This document shows, piece after piece, positions 29,820-41,712 of a stretch of 64,000 nt of DNA. Each line of letters starts with the position of its first letter. Within the stretch, counting starts at the first letter, position 1. The stretch is from Micropterix aruncella (lineage: Eukaryota > Arthropoda > Insecta > Lepidoptera > Micropterigidae). The notes under the pieces were generated by a model. That model saw nothing but the letters and a program-made list of their open reading frames with translations. It was not told the DNA's origin and made no database searches. The position numbers and the translations under genes were made by a program. Where the stretch lies: contig OX155972.1 of the NCBI GenBank assembly GCA_944548615.1, positions 12,761,614 to 12,825,613 of the forward strand, read 5' to 3'.

Positions 29820-32800
29820 ATGGGGAATAAAAATAAAAAATTTCAAAAATCCTTCGTGAGAAAACGACATGGACCTAAGAAAAATGATAGATCGTTTGGG
29901 TAAGTAAAGCATGATAGTATACCTTAATCATATGAAATCAAAATTCTTTATTACATTTTCAATAAGTACATTATTTATGTTAATAAGCCATCCTAACTAG
30001 GCTTCGCCTGTACTAAGGTAGGTTTAAAGTTATTTATGTGGTGTAGTTTACGGTATAAAGAAGTCAATTTTTATTGATTATTGTATTGTAAAATCAATGT
30101 GAATTTACTCAGCATCTACTAAATTGAAAAAATGACTAGTTGCACTTTAATTTGCTATAGATAGTCTACATTACACCGAGAACTAAAGGTTGACTGGCGC
30201 TAGTAAATGCAAAACTTGCATATAAATTATTGTATGATACCGCATTTTTGTCATTTACCCATTTTATATTTCTCTTAGATCAAAGAAGCGCAAAGTCAGT
30301 GATACTGATATTGGCCAACCGAGTACCTCAGCGGAACTAGTGCACGGAGAGTAAGTATCAATCATTTTGTGAGATACCATATTATGTTTAGTCTATTTAG
30401 TAAGATTCATCAAAATCGGTTAAGTAGTTTCGAAGATATGAACTATTATGTGTATTACCGGACATACTAGACAAGTGCCTAGTCAATTGTTGGCGTATTT
30501 ATGAGCAAATAACGACAAAATATGATTGTCATGTGATGTGATGTTGGTTCCCAAAAATATCGGAACCAGTTGGATCACCACTTCAAATCAGAAATCCGGC
30601 AAGTTGTTGAGACCGTACGTGGTGTCGTACTTGGCGGATATTTTTATATATTTACGTATATTTACTTGAATCATGGCTTGGCTGGCTGACGAAAAGACGG
30701 CTGCTTGTGTTCTATGGTTTATTGTAATTGCCTAGCACATGTTTTCCTTGACTATTATCGTCAGGATGGTGGTATGCGTTATTTTTAAATTATCATATCT
30801 GTCAGTTTGTCTTTCTATGTTTTTTTTTCATAATTTCCTCAAGCAGAAAATCCTTTTTTATAGAAATCCGGCTGGTGAAACATATTACGGGATTGAACCA
30901 GAACAAGAACATGACTACACATCTGTTGACGGAAGGAGAATCGTAAATATATTGTACTTTTTTACTAAGCTTAAAGATATTTCAAAACACAGCAGTCTTT
31001 TTAACTGTGGTATTCAATGTCTGAGTTTTGTGGGAGAAAAGAGAATCGGATTAATATCAAAGTTTAAATTTAAGTGCGACATGTGTGGCTTGGTTTTTTT
31101 TATTAACTCTGACAATCCTGCATGTACTGAAAATGTCGAGACAAATGTTGGTGCTGTAATAGGAATAGTATCTTCAGGAATAGCCTATTCGCAATTTGAA
31201 GAGATATCGTCATCTATGAATGTACCTATATTTTCAGAAAGGTTCTTTGCTAAAACGCAAGATAAAGTATTCGATGAGTGGGAGACGACGGCTGTAGAGG
31301 AAATGGATGCTGCTGCAGAGCGTGAACGCCAGGCTGCCATCGCTGAGGGAAGAGTCAAAGATGGAATACCGATAATTGATGTATACGCTGACGGGTGTTG
31401 GAGTGCAAGGTCCTATGGAAGTAACTATAGGGCTTTATCTGGAGCTGCAGTAATTATTGGTCGCAAATTTGGGGAAGTTTTGTTTATGGCCGTGAAAAAT
31501 AAATACTGTGTTATTTGCGCACGTGCACATAACAAAAACACCGTCCCAAAATATCATATCTGCTATAAAAATTACGAAGGATCTTCTTCGGGGATGGAAG
31601 CTGAAATAATATGTGATGGTTTTCGGCATTCGATAGAAATGTATAACATCATTTATGGGAGGCTAATTGCAGATGGTGACTCGGCAACCTATGCCAAAAT
31701 TTTAGCACAGAATCCATACCCAAACACGACTGTGGTAAAAATTGAATGCCGGAACCACATACTCCGTAATTTGTGTAATAAATTACGAGCAGTCTCAAAA
31801 GAAATAAAATACCCCTTAAAATTCAGAAAATTATTAAGTGACAAAAAAGTGATGACTGTTAGAAAGGTGGTAATTTGCTCAATAAAAGAACAACGCATTA
31901 GAACACAAGAAGGAAACATTACAAAAATGCAGGCAATACAGATTTTACACGCTGATGTACAAAATTCCCTGTTACATGCTTTTGGAGATCACAGAAGATG
32001 TAAAAATTATTACTGCCAGACAGAAAAGTCTTTGATGAGTGCCATGGAAGTTCAAAATTCAACGTTTTGGTTTAGATTGAAAGTAATAATAGGCACTGTA
32101 GCTTCCAAATCTCAAAGCTTAGTAGAAGATGCAGACACCAACACGGCTGAACGTTTTAATAGCATAATTGCCAAGATTGTTGGTGGGAAACGTGTAAATT
32201 TTTCCATGAGACGATCTTACCAAGGACGGTGTGCTGCGGCTGTTGTTGCTTTTAATAACAAGCTGCCTAGGTACACTATTCAAAAAAAAATCTTGGTTAA
32301 AAGTCCAAAAGGTGTTTTAAAAAAGATGGAATTAAGACGATATAACAAAAGACTATGGAACCGAAACAATCCACATAAAAAGAACAGGCTACATAAAATT
32401 AATCCAACAAAAAATGACTATGGTGCTAATAGTGCTGCCCCGGATATGATACCAGAAGTATTGGAAAGAGCAAAGAAAGATTTTCTTGAAAATTTAGCTG
32501 TGTTGACCAACGATAAAGAACGAATTGAAAAGGAAACCAAGTTACAACGCGACTGCAATGAATGGTTGGAGCTACGAAAAAATATGGTCACTGCGTCTAA
32601 TTTCGGAAAAATAATTAAAAAGCGCCAAAATACGAGTAGTGCCAATCTAGTAAAAAATGTATTATACTCTGAAAATATTTCGCACGTAGCATCTATTGCT
32701 CACGGTGTAGAAAACGAAAAATTAGCCCTGCAACAGTTAGATCAGCAAGAAAAAATTATAATTGAACCCTGTGGGCTATTCGTTGACAGAAAGTATGCAT

Positions 32801-33345
32801 TTATTGGAGCAACACCGGACGGAATTATCGGAGAGGATACAATTGTTGAGGTTAAGTGTCCTGTAATGGCATTTAAAAAAGGCATAGAACAGGCGATTAA
32901 AGAAAACAAAATTCAAATATACAAATATGATAAAAAAAAGGATACATACAAATTAAATCGTAACAGCAACTGGTTTTACCAAGTCCAAGGCCAACTCCAT
33001 GTCTCAAATAGGCAAAAATGTCTTTTTGCAATATGGGGTGGCCAAGGCCAAGACTTGAAAACAGAGTACATTGAAAGGGAGGACGATATCTGGACAGAAA
33101 AAATGGAAAAAAAAATTGTCGACTTTTATATGCAAAGTATTCTCCCAGAAATATTGGACTTCAGGCATATGCGTGGAATGCCGATACGCAACTGTTTCAG
33201 TATACCAACAGCGGCACCGCTACCACTTCTATCACCAATGCGATCAACACAATCACCACCGCTAGCACCACTAAATAATTCGCCGCATACGCCGACACAA
33301 TTTAAGAACATTCAGCCAAGAGTATTAGATTATTCCGAGTTTTAA
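29820..33345 (+). CDS. Mutator-type transposase fused to YqaJ exonuclease, three exons
   Basis: Spliced CDS 29820-29899, 30279-30350, 30864-33345, giving 877 residues. Both introns (379 and 513 bp) have GTAAGT donors and AG acceptors and keep the frame exactly. The methionine at 30,739, inside intron 2, is therefore not the start. Residues 28-33 (SKKRKV) look like a nuclear localisation signal. A CxxC pair lies at 122/125. The transposase core shows DVYADGCW (223-230), ADGDS (Asp 321/323), ECRNH and NTAERFNS (Glu 480), consistent with a Mutator DDE triad. The YqaJ PD-(D/E)xK nuclease starts near 614, with GVENEKLA (Glu 667), GATPDG (Asp 703), EVK (713-715) and QVQGQL (757-762). A proline-rich tail follows from about 815. 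It could be an intact DNA-transposon gene or a domesticated one; no TIRs were found. Confidence 0.85.
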
Positions 33346-33379
33346 AAAAATCTCCACAAAATAAGCAATAAAAAAATAT

Positions 33380-33575
33380 CAATAGTGCATGATAATATGT
33401 GTATAGTGTATGATAGTGCTATGTGAATACTGTTACGTGTATTGCTATGTGCTATGTGAATAGTGCTATGTGCTATGTGAATAGTGTATGGTGCTATGTG
33501 AATAGTGATATGTGAATAGTGCATGATAGTGCTATGTGAATGTGTGAATAGTGCTACGATAGTTGTATGTGAATT
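33380..33575. repeat. ~16-bp minisatellite (GTGCTATGTGAATAGT)n
   Basis: About ten imperfect units with interruptions, starting 35 bp after the stop codon of the Mutator/YqaJ gene, so probably in its 3' UTR. Confidence 0.75.
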
Positions 33576-34601
33576 TTAGGCGAAAAAGTGCTACGATAGG
33601 TAATAGTTTTTGGGAAACTAAGATGAAGCAACGGATTTCTATCAAACATGCCTTTTACCCGGAATAGTCAGTTAAAGAAAATCCCGTTTCATGCCCCAGA
33701 GAGATACCACATTATAAATTCTTACGAATATCTTAACCGGCGCCGCAATATGTTTTTTCGATGTTTTCTGTTTTTAACATTCTTTTTTCACATTTTTTCC
33801 ATATACCTACCGACATACCACTCGGGCGGGGTGCATGGCCAAGCTGATTTCTGGACGGTGTTTTTCATCTGAGTCATCATATATTTTTTTTGTATATGCT
33901 TATGACATACTTATGTAAATTAGGATATTATTAAAGATAATATTATAATTACGGTATCGCCGGTCGTTTTTTGGAGGTTTCCTATCCGGACTTAAACGCT
34001 CTCATTGATCAGTGATTTCGTGTGACTTCATATTGCTTAAAATTCTTAGTTTACGGATTTTATATATTGTTGTTTTTAAATATGCATCACAAATTAAGTG
34101 TAAGCGTTTAAGGCAATGGATACCGTTATTTCCTCCTCAATGAGTCATATTAACGTATACAATAAAGAAAAACTGACTCTTTTGCTGTTATTTTACTGAT
34201 CCTTCTACTGTCTTGTACATTGTGTTAACAGTCTTTTTCAAGTCTTTTTTGATGCCCGGGCTAGAAGATAATCTTTTGGCACTAATAGTCACCTTATGTG
34301 ATATTTTTAACTCATAAAATATCCATACTAGGAAGGTGCCCCTTAAAAACCGCTGTAATTCAAGTGCGATACTAATGGAGTGACTGTCCTTTCGATGATC
34401 GTAAACAAACAAAAAAGAGGCACGGTCTACATAATTATACCTGCTCTAGGAAATGGGTGTTACAAAACCCATATATCTACTAATAATGTGTTAAATGCCA
34501 CGGTGGCAGTATTTTTTTTATATACGTAAAAAGGAAAATCACTTCAATTAGAAGTATATTTAGCAATATGGTTTTGTCGTGGTATTTTGGTATAAGATTT
34601 T
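33576..34601. other. 3' flank of the Mutator/YqaJ gene
   Basis: An AATAAA at about 34,162 is a possible poly(A) signal. The frames at 33,648 (+) and 34,412-34,188 (-) are unrecognised. No inverted repeat matching the 5' flank was found. Confidence 0.4.
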
Positions 34602-35790
34602 GTGTACTGAATATTGTTCAATATGAGAAATTGAGTTGAAAGTTACATATGACTTTTTTTCGTTGAGGCCAAGGTTACCGTCAAAAAGCGGGTTTTATTT
34701 TCAACTTTCAGATCTTCAAACATTTTTTTCTCAGTAACAAAGGCCTAAACCAAAAAAAAAGTTTCAGATAAGTTTCAACTCGGTTTCCATGTTGAATATT
34801 CTCCTGTTCAAAAAGTCTTCTAATATCCAAAGCATTATATACACTACAGCATATTATATCCAAAGCTTGAAACGATTGTCGGAGTGAAATACCTATATCT
34901 ACTTTTTAAAAATTAAACAGTTTTTATTTTTTATTTTAATGATTTCGTGTACTGAATATTGTTCAATATGAGAAATTGAGTTGAAAGTTATTAACGACTT
35001 TTTTTCGTTGAGGCCAAGGTTATCGACAAAAAGGGAGTTTTACTTTCAACTTTCAAATCTTCAAACATTTTTTTCTCAGTAACAAAGGCCTATATCAAAA
35101 AAAGTTGCAGATAAGTTTTAACTCGATTTCCATGTTGAATAATCTCCTGTACAAAAATGTCTTCTAATATCCACAGCTTGAAACGATGGTTAGAGTGAAA
35201 TATCGTATCTACTTTTTAAAAATTAAAGTTTTTTTTTATTTTGATGATTTAGTTTACTGAATATTGTTCAATATGAGAAATTGAGTTTAAAGTTATATAT
35301 GTTTTTTTTATTGAGGCCAAGGTTACCGACAAAAAGCGAGTTTTATTTTTAACATTCAGGTCTTCAAAAATTTTTTCCTTAGTAACAAAGGCCTATATCA
35401 AAAAAAGTTTCAAATAAGTTTTAACTCGGTTTCCATGTTGAATAATCTCCTGTACAAAAAGTCTTCTTATATCCAAAGCTTGAAACGATGGTCGGAGTGA
35501 AATATCGTATCTACTTTTTAAAAATTTAAGTTTTTTTTTATTTTGATGATTTAGTGTACTGAATATTGTTCAATATGCGAAATTGAGTTTAAAGTTATAT
35601 ACGACTTTTTTTCGTTCAGGCCAAGGTTACCGACAAAAAGCGGGTTTTATTTTTAACTTTCAGGTCTTCAATTTTTTTTCTCAGTAACAAAGGGCTAAAT
35701 AAAAAAAGTTTCAGATAAGTTTCAACTCGGTTTCCATGTTGAATAATCTCCTGTACAAAAAGTCTTCTAATATCCAAAGCATTATATACA
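34602..35790. repeat. Four tandem ~300-345-bp units
   Basis: Units start at GTGTACTGAATATTGTTCAA (34,602, 34,947, 35,252 and 35,554, the third as GTTTACTG). Each contains 'gttgaggccaaggttaccg', 'tcagtaacaaaggcc' and 'ggtttccatgttgaat'. Unit 1 carries an extra ~45 bp. No coding. It ends against the decayed gene that follows. Confidence 0.85.
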
Positions 35791-35817
35791 CTACAGCGTA
35801 TAGTGTATATAATGCTT
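35783..35817. repeat. 14-bp hairpin at the end of the array
   Basis: CATTATATACACTA and TAGTGTATATAATG are perfect inverses around a short CAGCGTA loop. The left arm also occurs in array unit 1 near 34,832. Confidence 0.7.
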
Positions 35818-35949
35818 CATTCAAAGTATAAACAGAATAAGCGACATCAACAAAAATGTCATAAGACAAAACATCAAGAGTTTTCCGCCAATAAGCAGTC
35901 ATTATTGTAGACAAAAATCCACGAAACTGTACCTTGATTCATCTTTAAA

Positions 35950-37268
35950 TATCACCAAGATAAATTATTTATACAAGATTGTGAGCAAAAACAATTAGAA
36001 CCGTCAACTATGTCTATGTACAGGAAAATTTTCTGTACGGAGTTCAACTACTCGTTCTTTACCCCTAAAAAATATCAATGTGATTTCTGCTTAAATTATG
36101 AATCAAGTACCACGGATGAAAAAGCAAATATGAAGCCCCAGTATAAAAGTCACATAAAAAACAAAGAAATCAGCAGAAATATTAAACAATCCGACAAGGA
36201 AAGGGCAAAAACAGACAAAACTTTCTGCGCAGCTGTGTACGATTTACAACAAGTACTCCAATGCCCTAAATCAGAAGCGTCTCAGCTTTACTACAAGCGA
36301 AAGTACTCTGTCTACAACTTCACGATATATGAGCTACCCAATAAGGCTACTCTTATATGTAGCATGAGTCTATCGCCCTGAGAGGATCATGCGAAGTCGG
36401 AAGCTGCGTGTTGTCCTTCATCCGACAAAAGGTGTCGGAAGGCGTGTCACAATTCACATTTTATTCGGATAACTGCGCTGGACAAAACCGGAACCGGATT
36501 ATATACTGCCTGTATATGTTCTGTGCATACTACAATCTCCAGCATCTGTCCCGGAGGCCTGTAGCAACCCAAACAGGCTGCTAACCTTCTGGGACAGCCT
36601 GGGTTGGCTGGAGTAACATAAATAAAACATGAGCCACGCACAGCGGCCCAATCAAGAGGCCAGTGCGGGAAAAAGCCCAGATAAACTAAACTAAACTGAA
36701 CTATGTTTTGTGCAGCAACAATGAACTGCAAGATACGTCATGTGTTTTTAGCGTTAACCACAGCGTGATTGTAAAAGCAGCAAGGAAAATTCCAGTATTC
36801 ACGCCTAGCCAATGGTACTCCATTGTTAGAACTGCCTGTAGAAAAACGCATATATAGTAAAGGAAATGGGAAATGAAGACATCTTTGACTTGAAAGATTT
36901 GTTAAAAAACACAATAAAAAACTGGGACAAAAATGAAAATGGATGTAAAGTATCCTGGAATAAAATAAAACAGCTGAAGATAAATCCAGAAAACCCAAAC
37001 AAAATACAAATAAACTATGATCTGGAACATGTCTATAACGCTATCAAAGTTAACACAGTAGAACGTTGTCGGAGGCCGATCCAGAAATTAACAGATGCGC
37101 AATTGAAGCAATTAAAAATGACGGCTTTACCGGGTATCAAAAGACAAACTAGCCGATTTGATGTATCTTTGCCGGGAAAAGATAATTCCCGCTGAATATC
37201 ATACATTCTATGAAGGACTACATACCACATCTCTGGAAGCGCATAACGAAACCGATGAAAGTGAATGA
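35950..37268 (+). pseudogene. Decayed transposon-type gene with SDNCAGQNRN motif
   Basis: Pieces in several plus frames make up one ancestral protein. 36,010-36,345 includes KKYQCDFCLNYE, then SQLYYKRKYSVYNFTIYELP. 36,350-36,527 gives GSCEVGSCVLSFIRQ and FYSDNCAGQNRNR with YCLYMFCA. After an inserted repeat (36,528-36,701), MNCKIRHVFL, then KIPVFTPSQWYSIVRTAC. 36,866-37,268 has CRRPIQKLTDAQLKQL and an acidic end. I know this pattern as a multicopy arthropod protein family; the SDxCxGQNRN Asp may be catalytic, but I cannot name the superfamily. At least four frame changes plus the insertion make it non-functional. Confidence 0.65.
36528..36701 (+). mobile_element. 174-bp retroposed LINE tail/SINE with 13-bp target duplication
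   Basis: TATGTTCTGTGCA at 36,515-36,527 and TATGTTTTGTGCA at 36,702-36,714 flank it. The insert has an internal CTCCAGC...GCTGGAG inverted repeat with further TCCC/GGGA pairing and ends in (TAAAC)n. The host frame (YMFCA / AATMNCK) is continuous once it is set aside. Confidence 0.75.
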
Positions 37269-37269
37269 A

Positions 37270-37989
37270 AAAAATACTATTTAGGCTTTTATCTTTATTA
37301 GTAAATGTTTTATATATCATTTAAATACAGAATATTATTTAAGAATTCGAATGTGTAATATTTTTAACAATAATATTTTTTATATTGCATTTTTTTAATA
37401 ATTTATCATTATTCCATATTATCCTAACTGAGAAATCAACAAAAAAATATTTTCAATAGATAAATTTTCTATAAGCAGAATGAATGATGGGGTAGGATAG
37501 CTGTTATTTGAAAATTTCATCTAAAATCATTTCTATTTCTGTGCAGAACAACAGATAAGATAGTACTGATATCAGTTATAATAAAGCAGAATTATCCTAA
37601 CTACACAAAATGCTATTTAAAATAAACATTTTGCATATTAAATTTCATAAAAATAAAGCTTTTAATAAACTATTCAAACTATAAAAAAATCAACTCCTAA
37701 GAATTATTCATATTAAAGATAAAAAGAAAATAGAAGAATAGAGAAGGAGAATAAAGTTTTAAAGTTCTCTCCTGACAAATTTGAATAAATCGAGTTAGGC
37801 TAGTTCTGCAATTATGGGACGAATATATGTATGTGCATAAGGTCCTATCTATGCGTTTTATAAAAGATGATGTTTCCCGAGCTCCCAGGCGCCGGCCTGC
37901 TGCCGCGCAGCGATTGCCAGTTGGGCGCAGTAGCATTCCAAACGGACAAAAATTGTACTATTTTGTGATGTTTCTGATTATTTATTGCG
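37270..37989. other. AT-rich, no gene recognised
   Basis: Nothing coding. A small GC-rich island at 37,875-37,930 ('gcgccggcctgctgccgcgc') stands out in otherwise A/T DNA. Confidence 0.45.
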
Positions 37990-38280
37990 GTCAGGCCGCG
38001 TCTTAAGGCCCTAAATTAATTGCAATTAATTAAAACGTGAGAGCGCTCTGAGAGTTATGCTAAATATGCTTTGCATTAACACTACTATTTCTTCTGTACT
38101 ATAGCGCTGCGATAGGAAGTTTATTATCGTCTGGTCGCCGGCGCGAGCGGACGTGGTATCGTGCCTGACGCTTTATCAACGCTGGATTATTATTGGTCGA
38201 ACCCTACAAAATTGACCCCGCCTATTTATTCGCGTGTCCGCCCATTTCGGATATTTTTCTGAGGTCTCATGTCGCCTTAA
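37990..38280. mobile_element. MITE family M2, copy 3 (partial, inverted)
   Basis: Contains 'gtgagagcgctctgagagtt' and ends GAGGTCTCATGTCGCCTTAA. The other half of the element is missing. Element S sequence starts at the next base. Confidence 0.7.
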
Positions 38281-38660
38281 GGGTTCGAGGTCGCTTGCAC
38301 GGTCCTCTCCCTAATGTAAGCGGCGAATAATCACGGACCATGGCATCCTTTGCCCGACTGTTAATGCGGCATCGGGTCGAGTTCGAGCGGCTGTCATTAG
38401 GTAAACAGCCATCCCGCTCTATAGGAAACAAAGCCGTTTCCAGACTCCCCCAGTTATATGTCAGAGTGCACGGTCGATTGGCTATCGCCAGGAGCGCTCG
38501 AAGAACGATTCCCTGTGGTAACTGACCCACCGGGTACAGAGTTCTACCCGGACTCGAACTTCTACATGGAGGTTACCGGATGGGTGGTGACCCGTGAGTT
38601 GGGCCGACCCTGAAACGAAATGGGTTATAATAGCCCAACTGCATTGGGCTCATTAGCTCC
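38281..38660 (-). mobile_element. Element S, half copy
   Basis: Starts at GGTTCGAGGTCGCTTGCACG directly after M2 and runs through 'ctataggaaacaaagccg', an empty LINE target site ('ccccagttatatgtcagagt') and the end CATTAGCTCC at 38,650-38,659. The CTAGAG end is absent. Confidence 0.75.
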
Positions 38661-39120
38661 GTGATACTTTATTTATTTATTTTATTTTCGGGAAACATAC
38701 AGCGCTTCATTAATTATTACAAATTATTCTAATACAGTGTTTCGCTGGCCGATTATTTGTTTCCTACATTATTTTCTTATACGTTAAACCAAAAGTTGCA
38801 TTGCACTAAATTAAATTAAATTAAATTACAATCGAACTATTGCAAGGATAGGAAAGGAGAGGGATGGGATATATATAGGATAGGATATAAGTATTCAAAT
38901 TATATTCTTTGCTATTCTATTTTTCGCTCTGAGTGTTTTGAAATAATTTGTGTACTCACTATATAATCACTTCCTAGACGCCTAGTGAGCTAAGGACAGC
39001 CTCGCTGAATTTAGGTTGATTCAAGTAAAAAATGTCGATATCTTCGAATCGACTGTTATATGTGGACATCAAGCGGTGCATAACAGAGTTTTGGACGTAA
39101 CTAGTGTTACACGTAGAATT
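38661..39120 (-). mobile_element. LINE 3' UTR and coding tail
   Basis: On minus, 39,120-38,975 reads NTSYVQNSVMHRLMSTYNS then FEDIDIFYLNQPKFSEAVLS. This is the same type of C-terminus as at 54,030-54,371 (NYTRNSMLNRLPPSYN...DIY...F). The UTR leads to (TTTA)n at about 38,670. Its 5' side is cut by another LINE tail at 39,121. Confidence 0.6.
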
Positions 39121-39215
39121 CAGTAATGAATGAATGAATGAAAATTTCTTTATTGCACAGTACAAATAAGGTACAATGGCGGACTTATTGCTACATTACA
39201 ATATCTTCCAGTCAA
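39121..39215 (-). mobile_element. LINE (ATTC)n tail, copy 3
   Basis: (GAAT)n then 'ttctttattgcacagtac' and 'aatatcttccagtcaaccaa'; only ~95 bp of the family seen at 16.6 and 20.8 kb. Confidence 0.75.
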
Positions 39216-40385
39216 CCAACACATATGTATACGTAGATATTTTGTACGTGTATGTGTATTACACACAGTAGTACGCATAGACGTAGAATTTCTCCAAAGA
39301 GCCCAATATTTTTGGCGCGCGTAATCTACGGTCGAAATGTCACGATTTAAAGGATGTTTACGTCCTCGTATCGCAATGTTAAATTTCACTTACGGATTTA
39401 GTCACGATACCGCAAAGTTTGGCAAAGTTTCGCTGAGGAAGAACTATTTGAAAACTTTCCGTTCTTGGCCGGCTTTCGCAGGAAGGTTTGGCGAAGGGGC
39501 TGAGCGGACAGCGCGCTGGCGTATTACAAAGACTTCCCTAAATAAGTTAACAAAGTTTCCTTTGAGAGAGTTAACAGATGTCAAGTTTCCGAACTCGTTG
39601 GCCTCGCACAAATAATAGTAGAAAACCACATGATATTTATCTCAGAGTTGAAAAGTGATTTTATTTTATTTATTTATACATTTGAAAGGCTATCGCAGTT
39701 GTTTGAAAGCTAAACGAAGTCAGAAGCTAAAAGCTTAATTTTTTTTATAAATATTGTAAAAAGCGTGAATGAATAGTTTGATTTTGAATTTTTCTTCCAA
39801 AACTATTTCATTTATTTTTCCTGTCGATTCCGGAAGCGCCTTAAACAGTTCAAAGCCAATATACAAAAATGATTTTGGAATTTTAGCTTTAGTTTTTACG
39901 TAGATGTTGAAATATTATTATTTGTAATTTCATTTGTTGATACGTAAATTAGTGAAATATTTTACATTTTTTTTAATTTTATTTTGTTAAATTTTGAAAG
40001 AAATGTCTTTTCATTTGTGGTTTTTTTGTTATAATTTACAATATTCAAAACGTAACTAAGCTGCCGCCTGTTCTAAGGTAGACAAATGATTTTAATTATA
40101 ATCGTCTTGAATGTGGTAAACATAATATCGTCTATAAACGTCTACAATTTATTAAACACTCTCTTACATAATTGTAATCAATTGTAATCAATGTAATAAA
40201 AAACAACAAACTGTTTCATGTAATAAAAATTTAACAAATATTTATAAATACTCAAAATAGAGTACCAAAAATAAAATTAATATTTAAATAATCGTAGAAC
40301 AAATGTGACCTCAGATATATTCTGAGAGGTTATGTAGATCGGCTTTCGCAGTTCTACTCTATAGATTAAAAAATATACAGGACCA
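39216..40385. other. No gene recognised
   Basis: A 92-codon plus frame at 39,337 (SRFKGCLRPRIAMLNFTYGF...) has no recognised domain and an overlapping minus frame. 39,690-39,710 ('ctatcgcagttgtttgaaag') resembles the outer PLE flank at 3,258. The rest is AT-rich. Confidence 0.4.
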
Positions 40386-40957
40386 TTAAGGCGACATGAG
40401 ACCTCAGAAAAATATCGGAAATGGGGGGACATGCAAAGAAATAGGCGGGGTCAATTTTGAAGTGTTAGACCAATACAAATCCAGCGTTGACGAAGCGTCA
40501 GGCACAGATTCTACGTCCGCTCGCGCCGGCAACCAGGCGCATAAAAAACTTTCTATCGCAGCGATAGTACAGAATAACTATCTTTGCGCAGTGGTGGTAT
40601 AAGGGTGTTAATGGTGGTATAAGGTGTAACTCTCAGAGCGCTCTCACATTTTAATTATTTGTTATTAACTTAGGGTATACATAGAAAATGTGGCTAAGCG
40701 CAACGCTAGTAAATTAACCAATCAATATAATAAAACGCTTACATTGTAGGAGTAATCGCGCCTAAAAGTTTTCGAAATCAGTTTAAAGCTTTAATGTCCA
40801 AGGCAATGAGCAACTTTTTTGAGACCGAATTGTAAATTGGTTCTTCATGGAGGGATTCGCTTAGAAGCTTTATTTAATGAATGCTTGTATTTTTTTTAAA
40901 AATCGTAAAACTAAAATTCTTCAGATATGGTCGTTTCCAGGTATCATGTCACCTTAA
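40386..40957. mobile_element. MITE family M2, copy 2
   Basis: TTAAGGCGACATGAGACCTC at the left and TATCATGTCACCTTAA at the right. About 70 bp longer than copy 1 through extra sequence at 40,795-40,870 that also occurs, inverted, at 29,090-29,150. Confidence 0.8.
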
Positions 40958-41158
40958 CGATATAACGTGTCTATATTTTTTTTACACAATCGACTGTACA
41001 GCCCAGCTGGTATAGCAAATGTTCAGTTTCTTGTGCCACCACGACGACTAAGGAGGAGCTCTCATACATTTTCTTTTATAGCTTGCAATAGCAATATAGT
41101 GCCGAATATACCTCTCACCAGAATGCGTCGTGTTTTTGATGCTACATGTAAACAATCA

Positions 41159-41383
41159 ACTAGAGTTGTCAACTACAACGGGCGAATCCGTCACCTCAGG
41201 AAGTTTTAATGAAATGTATCGTTCTGTCTCCCGTGAGTTGAGCGCAGACTTAGGACAAAACAATCCACCGTCAAGCTCCGCCACCTGCCCGTCAGAGGCT
41301 AACGCCTTACGGCGAGGCACCGGGAAAGGTATCCAGCGGGCAGCCTCGCCCCTTGACTACCAGTTTTGGCAGGATATCTCTGT
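41159..41383 (-). mobile_element. Element S, 225-bp truncated copy
   Basis: Perfect 13-bp duplication ATGTAAACAATCA at 41,146-41,158 and 41,384-41,396. It begins CTAGAGTTGTCAACTACAAC and stops after CCAGTTTTGGCAGGATATC. The kept CTAGAG end and missing opposite end argue that this end is the priming (3') end. Confidence 0.8.
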
Positions 41384-41396
41384 ATGTAAACAATCA

Positions 41397-41712
41397 GATA
41401 TATATTATAATTCCATGATTATAATCACTTTATTATGAAATCAAAAACTTTCGCGGTGGTTTGACTTTTTAAATAGGTATAGCCTAATTATAACCCAATA
41501 ATAATATAAATAGGTTTAACCAAATAATAACATACAGCCAGTTATTATGTTGAACGATACCCTTATATTATACAATATTATATAAAAGATATTATGTACA
41601 TATAATAAACATTAATATCTAAATATTCATATTACATTTTTGTTTCATTTACCCCCACTTCTTATTTTATTTCTATTATAAGTTGTTTATGCAATCGTTT
41701 AAGCTTTTCATA
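41397..41712. other. AT-rich; PLE-flank scrap
   Basis: 41,437-41,477 ('aaactttcgcggtggtttga' then 'tttttaaatagg') resembles 3,252-3,290. Nothing else is seen. Confidence 0.4.

Noticed and set aside
30739..30863. Upstream methionine extending the Mutator/YqaJ frame by 42 codons (hydrophobic start)
   Set aside because: It lies between a GTAAGT donor and a TAG acceptor; two upstream exons join the main frame exactly and give a basic N-terminus. The hydrophobic stretch is intron, not a signal peptide.
33342..33524. Minus ORF with repeated IHIAHST
   Set aside because: By-product of the minisatellite in the 3' flank of the Mutator/YqaJ gene.
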